The notes under the pieces are model-generated. The model ran no database searches and was not told the DNA's origin. It saw only the letters and a program-made list of their open reading frames with translations. A program made the position numbers and the translations under genes. This document shows, one piece after another, positions 39,201-51,672 of a stretch of DNA of 64,000 nucleotides (position 1 is the stretch's first letter; every line of letters begins with the position of its first letter). Origin of the DNA: Cruorifilaria tuberocauda (taxonomy: Eukaryota > Nematoda > Chromadorea > Rhabditida > Onchocercidae); contig JABVXU010000086.1 of NCBI GenBank assembly GCA_013365365.1, positions 62,001-126,000 of the forward strand, given 5' to 3'.

Positions 39201-39392
39201 AAAAAGTTTATCCACGTTTTTAATTTCATAAAAATGAATGAAGGCATGTTCACAATAGTGAAACTTCATGATCTTGAGTTCAACAAATAATTATCAGTAA
39301 TTGATAACAAAAGATTCCATCTGATTATTTCTTACGAGAAACATACCGTTAGTATCAGCATATTCCACATGACCCATAATAATAACTGCCAT
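36247..39392 (-). CDS. Gamma-synergin-like EH-domain protein
   Basis: Six exons, ascending: 36247-36546, 37174-37338, 37478-37533, 37815-38412, 38904-39172, 39347-39392; 477 residues. Gamma-synergin (SYNRG/AP1GBP1) binds the clathrin adaptor AP-1 and works at the trans-Golgi network and endosomes. Seen: an EH-like domain at about residues 35-110 with LPRAILGNIWSLVNRTMPGQ and LTRQEFFSCLALIALIQKGQ; a Ser/Thr/Gln-rich linker; a helical region with ECLYVWRRCIEEAHKLL and YLNALYEIHEM; and a C-terminal CGIC...YHKQCANLWINRVD module matching the conserved end of synergins, which could bind metal (CxxC plus His/Cys). It is much shorter than vertebrate synergin (about 1,300), lacking the long N-terminal and central parts. 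The start is uncertain: the frame stays open back to a stop upstream of 39392, but this is the first ATG. Confidence 0.82.
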
Positions 39393-40646
39393 AAGTGGCC
39401 TCAGTGATTTGTAAGCAGTTACTAAGGCTCCATTTTAACCAAAAAACCTGCAACGGTATATATAATCCTCGGAGAAAAAAACATTCAGAGTAATCAGGTA
39501 GTTTGTAACGTGGAACGCGCCTTAACATTAGAAATTATTTCTGCCGATAAGCAATACCCTTCTTAATGATATGAATGCCATTTATGAAAATATGTAAAAA
39601 CATCCTAATATCAATGGAAAGAAAAGTAAAAAACAGAAATTCATGCGCCGAGCAAAGAAAGTACTCACTACGAAAAAGCAAATTCGCTTGAAATCACTAG
39701 AGGCAAACGAGAAGAATTTTAATAATTAGCAAATAAGAATTACAAACAGCAGTATTAAACCTACTATTCACTTGAAAAGTCGACAAAGACAATCAACAAA
39801 GATTTTCGTTACAGATTTTTTCGTGAAAAGGCAACAAATATTTCCAATTATTTCCGTAATACAGATGAAAACTGGTTATCAAACATATATTGAAAATAAA
39901 GCGAGTAATTCCACTAATAAATAAGAAATTTCCAGAGTTTAACAATGATCGACAGCTACTAAGCTCCTTTTGCTAAAAAATAAGTTTCACTATAACTTAA
40001 AAATTTTACTAATATTGCAGAACAGCCGATAACAAACCTTCAATTTCATAACGTATTTCAAAAACGGTATGAAATAACAAAGCATAACATGATAACAACT
40101 TATTGATGGAAGCAAAATATAATTCAAAAACAATTTCTGGCAGTTGGTTCTAAAAATGCTGAAATAATATGGAACATCGGTAGAGCATAAAATATTAAAT
40201 AAATGCTATGAGACTGTTCAGTTAGAAACTGATGCAAAACTTTACGAGGCATTAAAATAATAAAACTGAACATTAATACAACAAGGCATTAATACAATTA
40301 CTTGCAGTGCTCATAAAAAATCCTCATTTCAACTTCATTTTTGAAATAATATGAACATTACAAAACAAATAGAGAACCATTAATACAACTATTCAATTTA
40401 AATCAGAAAGGAAAGAACAAAAAAAAAATTCATATCGAATAAATATGGAAAAAAAAACAAAAATAATGAATCTTCAAAAAGAATTTTAAGATTTGTTGAT
40501 TTCTCTTTTATCATTTTAACTGATCTAAGGTTAGAGTATTATAAGAGAGTTATATCATCCATAGATTTTCTTACAATACTCTGATATTTTTTTATGTACA
40601 CTTAAAAACGGATTTTCCGAAACTGTTTTTAAGTGAAAAAATTAAC
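39393..40646. other. Spacer between mig-22 and synergin gene
   Basis: 1.25 kb, strongly AT-rich with A-runs, no supported gene. Both flanking genes read leftwards, so the mig-22 3' end and the synergin 5' end lie here. Confidence 0.5.
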
Positions 40647-41635
40647 TCAAGCAGCTACCACATTCTTCGCTTTCCGACTGAGCAGCAAATTGGCCAACTG
40701 TCCTTTAGACGCAAGTCCCTCACGCCGACTAAGTAAACAACGAGCATAATCCGAATCCATCAATTCGGGATTACAAATGCGATTATGGTACCGCAATCGC
40801 AAAGCTGGCTCAACAGCTCGCATCATGTGGATATTCTGGTGACCGAGAAAAACTGATGATAAATCTAACAGTAATGATTTACTGTTTAGACGTGAACGAG
40901 TTCGTATGAAATCTACACCGTATAAAGAAAAGACCGAAAAATCCAAGGGATCGAAGTGACCTCGATCCTGAAATATTATGTCTGCTTTTACTGTGTCTCT
41001 ATTTCCAAAGCTTGTAAGTTGGTAGGAAAATGAATATATTTTCGCTCCATAAGCAATATCGAAAAGCTTGAGACTCACAACAGAATTTTCTTCTCAATCA
41101 AGAGCTGATTTTTGGAAGTTTAGTTGCGACAACTCTTTTAATTGGCTTTATTGCATACGACTCGCGAAATGTTGCAGTCACGAGACCATCAACTTCATTA
41201 GCAAAATAAAACTGATCATAATTAAACCCACCTTGTGAACAATAAGCGGTCGTGTATTTCGTTTAAAGGTAGCATCACGGAACTTACTCATAAATGCACC
41301 TGCATCACCCACAAAGGTTTTTGGAGCTCGAATTTTTTGATCAATTTCACCCATTTCATGAGCTGCTTGACTATCAATATTAGGATCTTTTATTTTTGAT
41401 TGTAATGCTTCATTTGCGTTTACAATTCGGGGATGATATTCAACGAATGGAAGCGGAAAGAATACCTGCCAAAAAATAATTATATGAACTGATAGTAATA
41501 GGAGTTACACATGGAAGAATCAAAGCAAGTGGGGAAAAAAAATGATGACCGCTAATGCATCTTGAATTATTGTAGCAGCTACACGTCTGATTCCAGGCTA
41601 TCCTGCCTAGAATATATCGCAATTTTGCTTAGGAG

Positions 41636-41667
<32 letters not shown>

Positions 41668-44600
41668 ACTCAGAGCAATTAAGCAATTTAATACATTTAT
41701 AGCTGATGATGTGGATATTAGAACTACCCTCCGATAATAAGAAAATATTGAAGGAATTCAGTATCCCAGACATACATTCTCACAACTGCTACAGATCAAA
41801 AAACTACCTGAAAATGTTTGATAGTATTGATGCGCACTCGATCGAGAAATTCACGCTGAATATCAGCATGTGGTGACAATAAAAGATACATCATTTGTTG
41901 GCCAAAGTGATCAACTGCTTCATCCAGTACTGCTGCCGCCAAAACTGGATGACTATCTTGTTTCAATATTAATAACATAGTTTCTGTTTGTGCTGGTTTA
42001 CATCTGGAAAAATTAGACAACTCGCGAAACGTAACCATAACATCGAAAATTTTGGACTTCCACAGATTAATTAGCAGGACCCTCAAAAGAAACAAAAGTT
42101 TAGTAAGGAAAATTGAGAATTTCAGAATACCGCATTCTTAATTCAATAATATCGTCGTTAAGTAGTCGAATGGCGAAAGGATCAATACCACGTACGGCCA
42201 CAACTAATCTAGTTTGTCGATTATCACCAACCGATGATTGACAGAGGCTCACATAATGAACTATGAATCGACGAACAGCACCCACTTCATCATTTGATCC
42301 AACCGGTATTAAAATTGTTAAATCAGTATCTTCTTTTACATAAGGTACCTAAATGAGTATTTTTAGCACAGTATCTTAATAAAACCATATATTATTTCCG
42401 AACATTCAAATTTTAACCAAAAAACGTTAGAAAACCAAGGATTAAAAATGATAGAGAACGGAAAGAACAATAAAAAGTTATTGAACAAAGTGAAATTAAG
42501 TAACTTACTTGTTGTAAAAGTTGATTGTTAGATATTATCCGTGTTAAATGAACACGATGCACCTTGCTTTCATCGTTATTGCGATATAATAAATCAACGA
42601 TATAGTCCATACCTCGCACTGGATCAAATAAACGATAACCGTTTCGAAGCTGCAAAAATTCTTCACCACTCTCTTCACCACTTTCTTCAACAAATTTCCG
42701 AGCTGCTGCAACTATCTAAAAAATTGTCGATGTATAAATGCAATTTTCTCGAACGTATAAATTAGAATTAAAATTCGAGATTTCTTGAACCTCAGTTTCT
42801 ATAATCAAACTGTAAAAGAGGGACAAATTCAAAACATTGAAATTCTAACTAGATAGCCAGCAGTCAGAGAACGATTACTAAATGTTAACTTTTATAAACA
42901 GGAACTTTAAAGAGTAAATTTATTCAAATATAAATTTAATACAATAACAAACCTCTTCAACATCTAGTTTATCATCTCCATTCAGTGCGTAAACATTTTG
43001 GTTTGGCTCATTTTTAAAGATCTCTGTGTTTGTGAAGAAGTGCCATTTCGGAACCTAAAACTAAATTTAGAGTAACACTGGACTGAATAAATTCTTTAGA
43101 CTTTACCCAGTGAAAAAGGTTTAGAAAACACCTGATACCGATCTGGTGGTTTTGAATATGGTGGTAAACCAGCGGGTTGTGATGGTCCGTCAATAATATC
43201 GTACGATAATGACACAATTTCAGCAGATAAACGATCAATTTCATACTCAATACGATTCAATTCGACACGTAAGAAATGTTGATGAAGAGCATGAGCATCT
43301 GCGTCCGAAAGCAAAGGTGAAACACTAAGAGAACTGAAATACACTAAGCACTTATGATCCATTTATTCTCTGAATGCACAAAAAACCATTTTATGATTGT
43401 AGAATAAATTGCTAGTAATGAAGAAAATTTAAAACTGCATAAATTCACCGATTAAAATCTTGTGATGATGAGGCCCACCACGCGACGGTATCATGTATTG
43501 CTGATCCAGTGCCGCCTTCAGATAATTCTTCATCGACTTTCCACCAGCGATATGTACGACCCTGAATAAATTAGTAAAATCAATGGTGTAAACATAAATA
43601 AAGAAATAGAAAATAAGGAAATAAAAACCTGATAGTAATTGGTACACGACAAATTTGTTGCAAGATGAATGCAAAGTTCAAATGCATTATGGTCTGAACT
43701 GCTAGATATGGAACCGCACAAATGTCTGAAGTGTCTGCAACACTGATTAAATATCGTTTATAAGGAACTTTACTTTCTACTAGCCTGTGGATATAACAAG
43801 ATTTATTACGATAGAAAAATTGGGTTCATTGCATCTCACATTTCTTTTGGCTAACATCAGTTTACACAAATTATAAATTTTAAAATTATAAATTTGTGTA
43901 AATTGATGCTAGCCAAAAGAAATATGGGATGTAATGGAACCTAATGTTTTATGACTGTATTATAATTTCAAATTTATAAAAAAAATTGAAAACGAATTTG
44001 ATATATCCCTTACTGTACAAGCGACTGCATAGCGAGATTTGATAGCAAAATTCCGGCCTGCAAAGTACATCTATTCGGATTATCCTGCATTCCAACACCG
44101 ATAGCTACATGACGGTTCCAGTTCACGTGATTCACAAATCGCATCAGTTCGAATGGATTTACGTACGTCGTATCAGGTATTACGTAATACCAATCAAATT
44201 TTTCGTGCATAGTTTAAAATAATTTAAAACAATAAAAATTAGAAACGTTTCAAAATATTTTTTCAAGCTGCAGGAAAGATATAAATTTTGCATTGCTATC
44301 CGGAAAATTGTCATATTTCAACTCAATTTCCAATTGATAACCTCATCGTGGAAGAAGAGTCATGCCTTGCGACGAATTAAAACATAGATTAATATAAGTT
44401 ATGCATATATGGTACTATTGAATAACCAACCATGTTAAAAATAAGACTAAGAACTGGTATATGTGAGTGATGTCCATTAAGTCTGTACGGTATGAGGTTT
44501 GGAAGAATAGCTATATCGCCATCGATACGGGAGATATCAGCGAAGAGCTGCAGATGAGGTACATACCGGCCAATAGATGCATTTAGTGCCACCATTAGCG

Positions 44601-45124
44601 AAGACTGTCCGAGAAGAATGACCACAAGTTTCTCGCGTATACCCAATTCAGTTGCTGCAAATCCAGCTCTGATGACCTGAAACGACTTAATCAAATGTAT
44701 GTTCAGCAGAGTTTGCTCCGAAGTTATAACGAACTGTGTAGAATACACAAGCGGACAGATACATGGATGTATTCAACTTCTCTGTAGCATACTAAATGAA
44801 ATACTACATGTCCAAGAGATATATATTCGATGATTAATGATTTGTATTAAAGTCGTTACTGGAGCTCGCTACAAAACTTGCTTTAATATTTATGAATCAG
44901 CGAAGATAAAATCTAGAAAGACACACCTTCCGAGTTTGAGATTGACTATTACTCGTGGTAGTTGCAGCTTTTTTGATGTTAACTTCCCAATGCTCACTTG
45001 ATAACTCCTCGTTCAACGTTTCCGGTGGAATCAATTCATCCGGCAGAAAGAGTAGTACAGACAAGAATACGCCAAGTACCAAACCCGAAGTGAGCGATAC
45101 ACCCGCACGCACTCCATGCACCAT
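40647..45124 (-). CDS. mig-22: Chondroitin polymerizing factor (MIG-22/CHPF)
   Basis: Twelve exons, ascending: 40647-40967, 41232-41465, 41808-42003, 42131-42348, 42509-42715, 42953-43054, 43132-43333, 43449-43561, 43629-43734, 44014-44210, 44431-44676, 44927-45124; 779 residues, the family size. CHPF pairs with chondroitin synthase (SQV-5 in C. elegans) in the Golgi to extend the GlcNAc/GalNAc-glucuronate chain. Seen: a type II signal anchor at residues 9-27; FDWYYVIPDTTYVNP; a central block with RVELNRIEYEIDRLSAEI and QLRNGYRLFDPVRGMDYIVD; and a C-terminal GT7-like part with RGHFDPLDFS and HMMRAVEPALRLRYHNRICN, which fit CHPF better than CHSY. Every junction is in phase except that between 44431 and 44210, where no AG precedes the exon. 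The upstream neighbour is eftu-2, divergent by 769 bases. Confidence 0.93.
41637..41664. repeat. (TA)n microsatellite
   Basis: About 28 bases of uninterrupted TA dinucleotides in the mig-22 intron 41466-41807. Confidence 0.9.
43822..43942. repeat. Long inverted repeat in a mig-22 intron
   Basis: Two arms of about 55-60 bases, centred near 43882, are imperfect reverse complements: the left arm starts near GGGTTCATT and contains TTTCTTTTGGCTAACATC; the right arm contains GATGCTAGCCAAAAGAAA and ends near GGAACCTAA. Almost no loop. It fills nearly half of the intron 43735-44013. Confidence 0.85.
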
Positions 45125-45893
45125 TGACTCTTAGTGATGTATCGTACCTGCAGTTATTGAACTTCTGCTTGATGATTCCTTGTAAATGCACTCGATTTAA
45201 ATGAAATGAATTGACGAATGTTATTCATCTGATCTGCTACAACCTATCACATGAATAAGAAAATGGAAAGAAAAAAATCCCACAACCAGAATTAGAGGAA
45301 CACTCCACAAGTTATGGAAGTTAGGTATTAAAATACTGTCGGACATCCTTCCAGCCCGAATTCCCAAATCAAAAAAAAACTTCGGGTTTTTCCAGGGACA
45401 GATCCGGAATCATCCCCGGGAGCTCGTCTTGTCAGCATCACTCTTCCCACCCTTTCCATTGCTGCTACCCATTTATTGCATAACCCTTCCAGTCTCTCAC
45501 ATCTTTGCATTACACAATCTTATCATTCTCTCCGTCTCCTCTAATCACACACATTTCGTAATGCTTACTCGTTCGGTAGCAGTTTGCGGGATTCCTAGCA
45601 GCCTCTCTAAACTCTGAACTCCTTTGACTTTTCTGTCAACTCTCTAATGCTCCCTAATTTGAACCTGTTTTCCTGGCATGTAGCTGTTTAACATTTGTTA
45701 GGCTGGTGGATAAGTTGCTAGAATTGCTTCCACTGTTGCGTTGTTCACATCAGTTCTGGTATTCGCCAAATGGTTTGGTGAGCGGCTTGTATTGAAAGTA
45801 TTAAGGTGCTGGGATTTGTTACCTTGAATTTCACTAATTATTTTAATGAGGAGACCATGTTAGACTGAGTAGTTTTCAGCATATTGCGAAACG
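45125..45893. promoter_or_regulatory. Divergent spacer, mig-22 and eftu-2
   Basis: 769 bases between two diverging start codons, with less AT bias and pyrimidine-rich runs at 45420-45560. It probably holds both promoters. A minus-strand TAACTGCAG acceptor near 45149 could be the trans-splice site of mig-22, and plus-strand AGTTTTCAG ending at 45879 that of eftu-2. Confidence 0.5.
45871..45879 (+). other. Probable trans-splice acceptor of eftu-2
   Basis: AGTTTTCAG ends 14 bases before the eftu-2 ATG, without any coding exon upstream. It is a strong nematode acceptor and supports the start at 45894. Confidence 0.5.
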
Positions 45894-48800
45894 ATGGATA
45901 CAGATTTATATGACGAATTTGGCAATTACATAGGACCTGAATTGGATTCAGATGATGAAGAGGACGAAGATGCTCTTGTTTCCAGTACTCAGAAATTAGA
46001 TGATGATGGGAAGGAGGAAGAAGAGGTTAGTTGATGTCCACTTTTTTGTTGCATATATTGTTTCTGCTGCTGTTGTTTCTACGATTTCTGTTACTGAAAA
46101 GGAAGAACTGAAGAAACTAATCTTTTTCTTTAATAGTATTTCAAGTATTTTATTTGTGCTACAAAGTATCATTAATAATTATTCACTTGTCTGGTAGGCA
46201 AAGTTTAATTAAGAAATCATTGTTTCTAATCAAAATTCAAATTTTCTTTAGGATGATGAGGAAATAACTGATGATGTCGATCAAATACCATCTAATCAAA
46301 TTGTACTACATGAAGATAAGAAATATTACGCAACAGCGATGGAAGTATGTTTTGTGCCTCATCAGCTGTGAATTCAATGTTGTAGAAATTATTTAAACTT
46401 AAATAAAATTTCAACTTAAAAGCAACTTGATCAAAAAATCAGGCACTTCTTACTTTTTATGGCTAACTTATGTAATTTGAACAAAATTCCTTGTATGTTT
46501 CATATTTTTGGTTTTTCAACTTCAGATTTATGGCGAGGACGTTGAAACAATTGTGCAAGAAGAAGATGCTCAACCTTTAACGGAGCCAATTGTAAAACCT
46601 GTTAAACAGCGAAAATTTCAAGTCAGCTCGTTAGGCTTCATTTTTCATTAAAATATTTATTTAATTTAAAACAAATACTTTGTCTGCTTGTTTACGTTAA
46701 TTTGTTTATGGATTCTTTTTCAGGCACTTGAACATGCCTTACCAGAAACAGTGTACAATAAGGAGTACCTAGCCGATCTGATGGACTGTCCGCATGTTAT
46801 GCGGAATATTGCAATCGTTGGCCACTTGCATCATGGAAAGGTAGATTTTCAAATCTTCACTTTTCATTAATCGAAAGAAATGAAAAAACAAACTGTCAGA
46901 AGAGACGAAATTCTATTTTCTCAGATGCTATGAATATAAATGATTGTATAGCCATTACCCTCCCATTTTCAGACTACTTTTATCGACTGTTTAATGGAAC
47001 AAACACATCCAGAATTTGTCCGTGGTGAAGATTCAGACACTCGTTATACTGATACCTTATTTATTGAGCAACAACGTGGTTGCAGTATTAAGGCTACACC
47101 AATTACCATTGTCATGCAAGATTCACGACAGAAAAGTTTTTTGTTAAATATAATAGATACGCCAGGTGATTTTTATTTTAGTAATGATTAATTTTCTTTT
47201 CATTTGCATATTTTTTTTTTTGATTTATAAGATTTGATTTTCAGGACATGTTAATTTCTCAGATGAGGTGACGGCGGCATACCGCTTAAGCGATGGCGCA
47301 GTAATTATGGTAGATGCACATGAAGGAGTGGGTTTCAATTTTTATCATAAAGTACGGATAATTTTCAATTTTTTCCATTTTGAAATATCTATGTTTCTAG
47401 GTTATGCTGCAAACGGAAAGAGCGATTCGGCACGCTGTGCAAGAGCGATTACCGGTTACTGTTTGCATAAACAAAATTGATCGCTTGATATTAGAGCTCA
47501 AATTGCCTCCCACAGATGCTTATTATAAACTTCGTTTTATTCTGGACCAAATTAACAGTTTGCTTCAGTAAGTTTATATGTAGTTTGAATTCTTTCACTC
47601 TATATAACTGCTTTATTCTGCATGTGATTTCTTTTCTAATTTTGCATGCTGTAGCTTAAAATTCATTTTATTGTTGACTATCAATAGTAGTGATACTTAA
47701 CTTAACACCGATCGTTAGTTTAAACTTGTTTCAGTACATTTACGTTCCTTCTATAGCAAAATTATCGTAATCAAAGAAAGAAGAATACCTTTAACATCTT
47801 TTTTCTCTTTTGTACTTGAAATATGACTTGAACAAATGGTCGTTGTTAAGTTTGGATGGGAAAGAAGTCCATTATCTGGCTTACGAAGTATTACGAATAT
47901 ACGAGTTGATTTTGGTTTTTAGGACATTCAGTGATGAAAATGAAGCAATGAAAGTATCACCTTTACTCAATAATGTGGTTTTCGCTAGTTCTAGATATAA
48001 TATATGCTTCTCTCTGCGAAGTTTCGCTGAATTGTACGCAAGTAGCTACGGTATATTTTGTTTACAGTAATTTTCGCATTTTCAGTTACTCCGTTTTCTG
48101 ATGTAATTTTTATGATTGTTTTGCATTTTTCCTTCCATAATTTTTATAGGGACATTTATGGGCGAGGAATTTGCAAAGCGTTTATGGGGCGATCAGTATT
48201 TTGACAAAAAAACTCGAAAATTTGTGAAAAAACCACCACATCAAGGGGCTTCACGGTCTTTTGTAGAATTTGTTCTCGAGCCTCTTTATAAAATATTTTC
48301 TCAGGTTAGCACTTCCGTGTTATTTTCCGTTTAATTGAATTTTCATTTATGCTAATATATATGATATTTTTTGTTAAGGTTGTTGGTGATGTGGATACAT
48401 GTTTGCCATCAATGATGGCTGAACTTAATATTAAATTGACTAAAGAGGAGCAGCGAATGAATGTACGACCGTTAATCGCTCTGATTTGTCGCCGTTTCTT
48501 CGGGGACTTCAACTGTGTGTATTTATACGTGTCATATTCTGACTCTATTTTATAGACCTGGAAAAATGAATTTAGGTTTTTGTGTGTATTATTGAAGTAA
48601 TTGGCGCGAGTTATCAATAATCACTTTTGTCAGTAAGCAATATTACCACAAGGAATTGCAGCTTTTGTCGATCTCGTTACACAAAATATCAAGTCACCAT
48701 CGGATAATGCAAGCACGAAAGTGGAGCATACTTATTTGGGACCAATGGATAGTAAGTTGGCGCAAGCACTCATGAAATGTGATGCTGATGTAAGAACTAC

Positions 48801-51672
48801 TAAAGAGAACTTTTTGCATTTAAAAAGATCAATTATATATTGAGTTTTCAGAAGAAAGCAAAGAATACAATAGAAGACCGAAATTGTTTCAGGGTCCTTT
48901 AATGGTTCATACTACAAAAAACTATGCGACAACTGATGCCACTTCATTCCACGTTTTTGGCCGAGTCATCAGCGGAACATTACATGCTGGACAAGATGTA
49001 CTCTTTGCGTTTTCATTTCTAAGCCCCTAAGTTTTTATCATTTTTATTAAAACTGATTTTAAATGTAGTGTAATATTCATTCTGAAAATCGGAAACCGAA
49101 GTTAAATTCCAATATATTTTGCAGATTCGAATTCTTGGTGAGAGTTACAGCATTCAAGATGAAGAAGACTGTAGAATCATGACTGTGGGTCGTCTGTGGA
49201 TTAGTGTAGCAAGGTTTATTATTTTTATTTTATATATTGATTCTTCAATAAAAGCTTCATCTTTTTAATTTGCTGATTTATTTAACTTTTCATTTGCAGG
49301 TATTCAATGGAAGTGTCTCGTGTCCCAGCTGGAAATTGGGTACTGATTGAAGGTATCGATCAGCCAATAGTAAAAACGTCAACCATAATGCAAGTTGAAT
49401 ATGACGAAGATGTAAGCTAGGAATTTCATATTTTTACAAATTTTGGATACACTTATTCAAGTGTTGAAATATCATGGTTTTAAACTAATTATTAAATCAT
49501 TTCCAAAGGTTTACATATTCCGTCCTCTGAAATTTAACACGAAATCAGTTGTCAAGCTCGCGGTGGAGCCCATTAATCCTTCAGAGCTTCCTAAAATGCT
49601 CGATGGCTTGCGTAAAGTATGTTTTTAAAAAAAATTTTTTTTGTTTCTTGTTATTATTAAAATTGTTTTACTAATAGTTTTCCGTCTGTATTATGTAATA
49701 CAGTCTTTCTTTTCTCTTTTTTACTAATTTTTCGCACTTAAAATTGTTTATTTGCCATATTTAAGTTTACAACATATGTAGGTTAACAAATCATACCCGC
49801 TGCTGACAACTCGCGTTGAAGAATCTGGCGAACATGTTATGCTCGGAACCGGAGAACTTTATATGGACTGTGTGATGCATGATATGCGAAAGGTTAGTAT
49901 TGTTGCTGCCTTCTTTTTCATCGGCGATTAGAGCATTTTGATGTAAAGTTATCTCGAAAAGTTTTCTTGCTAACTGATTATGATAGATCTGCTAGACCTG
50001 TTGGGAAGTAATCATACTATACTTCATAGCACATGTTAGTACTGTTTTCGTAAAATTAGTCAAGTTCAGGTGTTTTCGGAAATTGATATTAAAGTGGCTG
50101 ATCCCGTCGTTTCGTTCTGTGAAACCGTTGTTGAAACATCATCCTTGAAGTGCTTTGCCGAAACGCCTAATAAAAAGTTCGTAAAAATTGTGAATTTTTG
50201 TATGTTTTTGTTAGCATCGTGGTTTTAAATTTCACGTTTTATTAAAATTTAAGCTTACAAAATTTTTTCATTTCTGTAGGAATAAACTGACGATGATTGC
50301 TGAACCACTGGAGAAAGGTCTTGCTGAAGACATCGAAAACGAAATAGTCCAAATTGGATGGAATAGAAAACGTCTGGGGGAGTTTTTCCAGACAAAATAT
50401 GACTGGGATTTATTAGCAGCACGAAGTATTTGGGCTTTCGGTCCAGATACAACTGGACCAAATGTACTTCTCGACGATACTCTACCATCCGAAGTTGATA
50501 AACAATTGTTGGGAACAGTACGTGAATCACTTGTGCAAGGTTTTCAGTGGGCTACGCGTGAAGGACCACTTTGCGAAGAACGTCAGTTTGTTCTCTTCTT
50601 ACGTATTTTTCATAACTTTTCTATTAATCAAATATTATTTAAAGTACTAAAAGCGTGGATTCCTTTGAATTTCAGCTATACGCAATGTTAAATTCAAAAT
50701 GTTGGATGCAGTGATTGCAAGTGAACCGTTATACCGTGGTGGTGGTCAGATCATTCCAACAGCCCGTCGATGCGCGTACTCTGCTTTCCTGGTAATTGTT
50801 GATTTTCCACATAACTTTATGTCTGGACTTTTGTATATTTCGAATTGCATGACTTTACATGATGTACAAAATGAAGATTTTTGATTTTGATGTTTCACCC
50901 TGAATAAGCTAAATTAATCGCCATAATAACTGATATTGCAGAACTTATTTATCAAAGTATGATAAAGTAGTTTGTTTTGTGAGTATTTGATCTGATCAAA
51001 AATTTATTGAGATGGCTACTCCTCGCTTAATGGAACCGTATTATTTTGTGGAAGTAACAGCACCAGCAGATTGTGTTAGCTCGGTATATACAGTATTGGC
51101 AAAACGACGTGGTCACGTGACCACTGATGCGCCTATTCCTGGATCCCCGCTTTATACAATCAAAGCCTATATACCCGTCATCGATTCATTTGGTTTTGAA
51201 ACTGATTTGAGAACTCATACTCAAGGACAGGCATTTTGCTTAGCGGTTTTTAGTCATTGGCAGGTACAAATTCATTTTTTATAATTTAAGATTTTAAGAG
51301 TTGCACGGTTACTGGTTGAAATTTCGCCCATTCATTCATTTCCCGTCCATTAATTGCTGCAATAAGTGATTAGAAAATAATTTTGTTCGCCAAATTTGAG
51401 AGATAATTTTTAGATTTCAAGAGCTCTGTGATTGACTTAAGATTCCAGTTTGATTAATTTTGTAGATAGTGCCAGGTGATCCGTTAGATAAAAGTATCGT
51501 GATAAGACCTTTGGAACTCCAACCTGCGCCACATCTTGCTCGTGAGTTCATGATAAAGACCAGGCGTCGAAAAGGTCTCAGCGAAGATGTCTCAGTAAAC
51601 AAGTTCTTTGACGATCCTATGCTTTTGGAATTGGCGAAACAGCAGGATGTTTTTAGCTATTCTAATTTTTAA
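45894..51672 (+). CDS. eftu-2: U5 snRNP GTPase Snu114/EFTUD2
   Basis: Twenty-one exons: 45894-46025, 46252-46344, 46526-46621, 46724-46840, 46973-47165, 47245-47327, 47401-47567, 47923-48050, 48150-48304, 48379-48514, 48662-48789, 48893-48997, 49125-49213, 49300-49411, 49509-49616, 49782-49892, 50070-50176, 50280-50581, 50676-50791, 51012-51263, 51466-51672; 978 residues (human 972), all in phase. It is the EF-2-like GTPase that controls Brr2 and Prp8 in spliceosome activation and disassembly. Seen: acidic N-terminus ([20 protein letters not shown]); G1 GHLHHGKTT at 140-148, split by an intron after the lysine; G3 DTPGH at 208-212; G4 NKID at 262-265; then EF-2 domains II-V with [26 protein letters not shown] and [12 protein letters not shown]. 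The exon at 48662 was started after TTGCAG, since an earlier AG would bring in a stop. AATAAA occurs at 51984-51989. Confidence 0.96.

Noticed and set aside
41997..42095. 5' extension of a mig-22 exon
   Set aside because: The frame is open, but upstream AGs are in the wrong phase, and the TTTTTCCAG at 42004 joins the previous exon in phase as a single Arg codon.
48653..48661. Earlier acceptor for the eftu-2 exon at 48662
   Set aside because: Using the AG at about 48652 creates a TGA at the junction; the acceptor TTGCAG at 48661 keeps the conserved FVDLV segment in frame.
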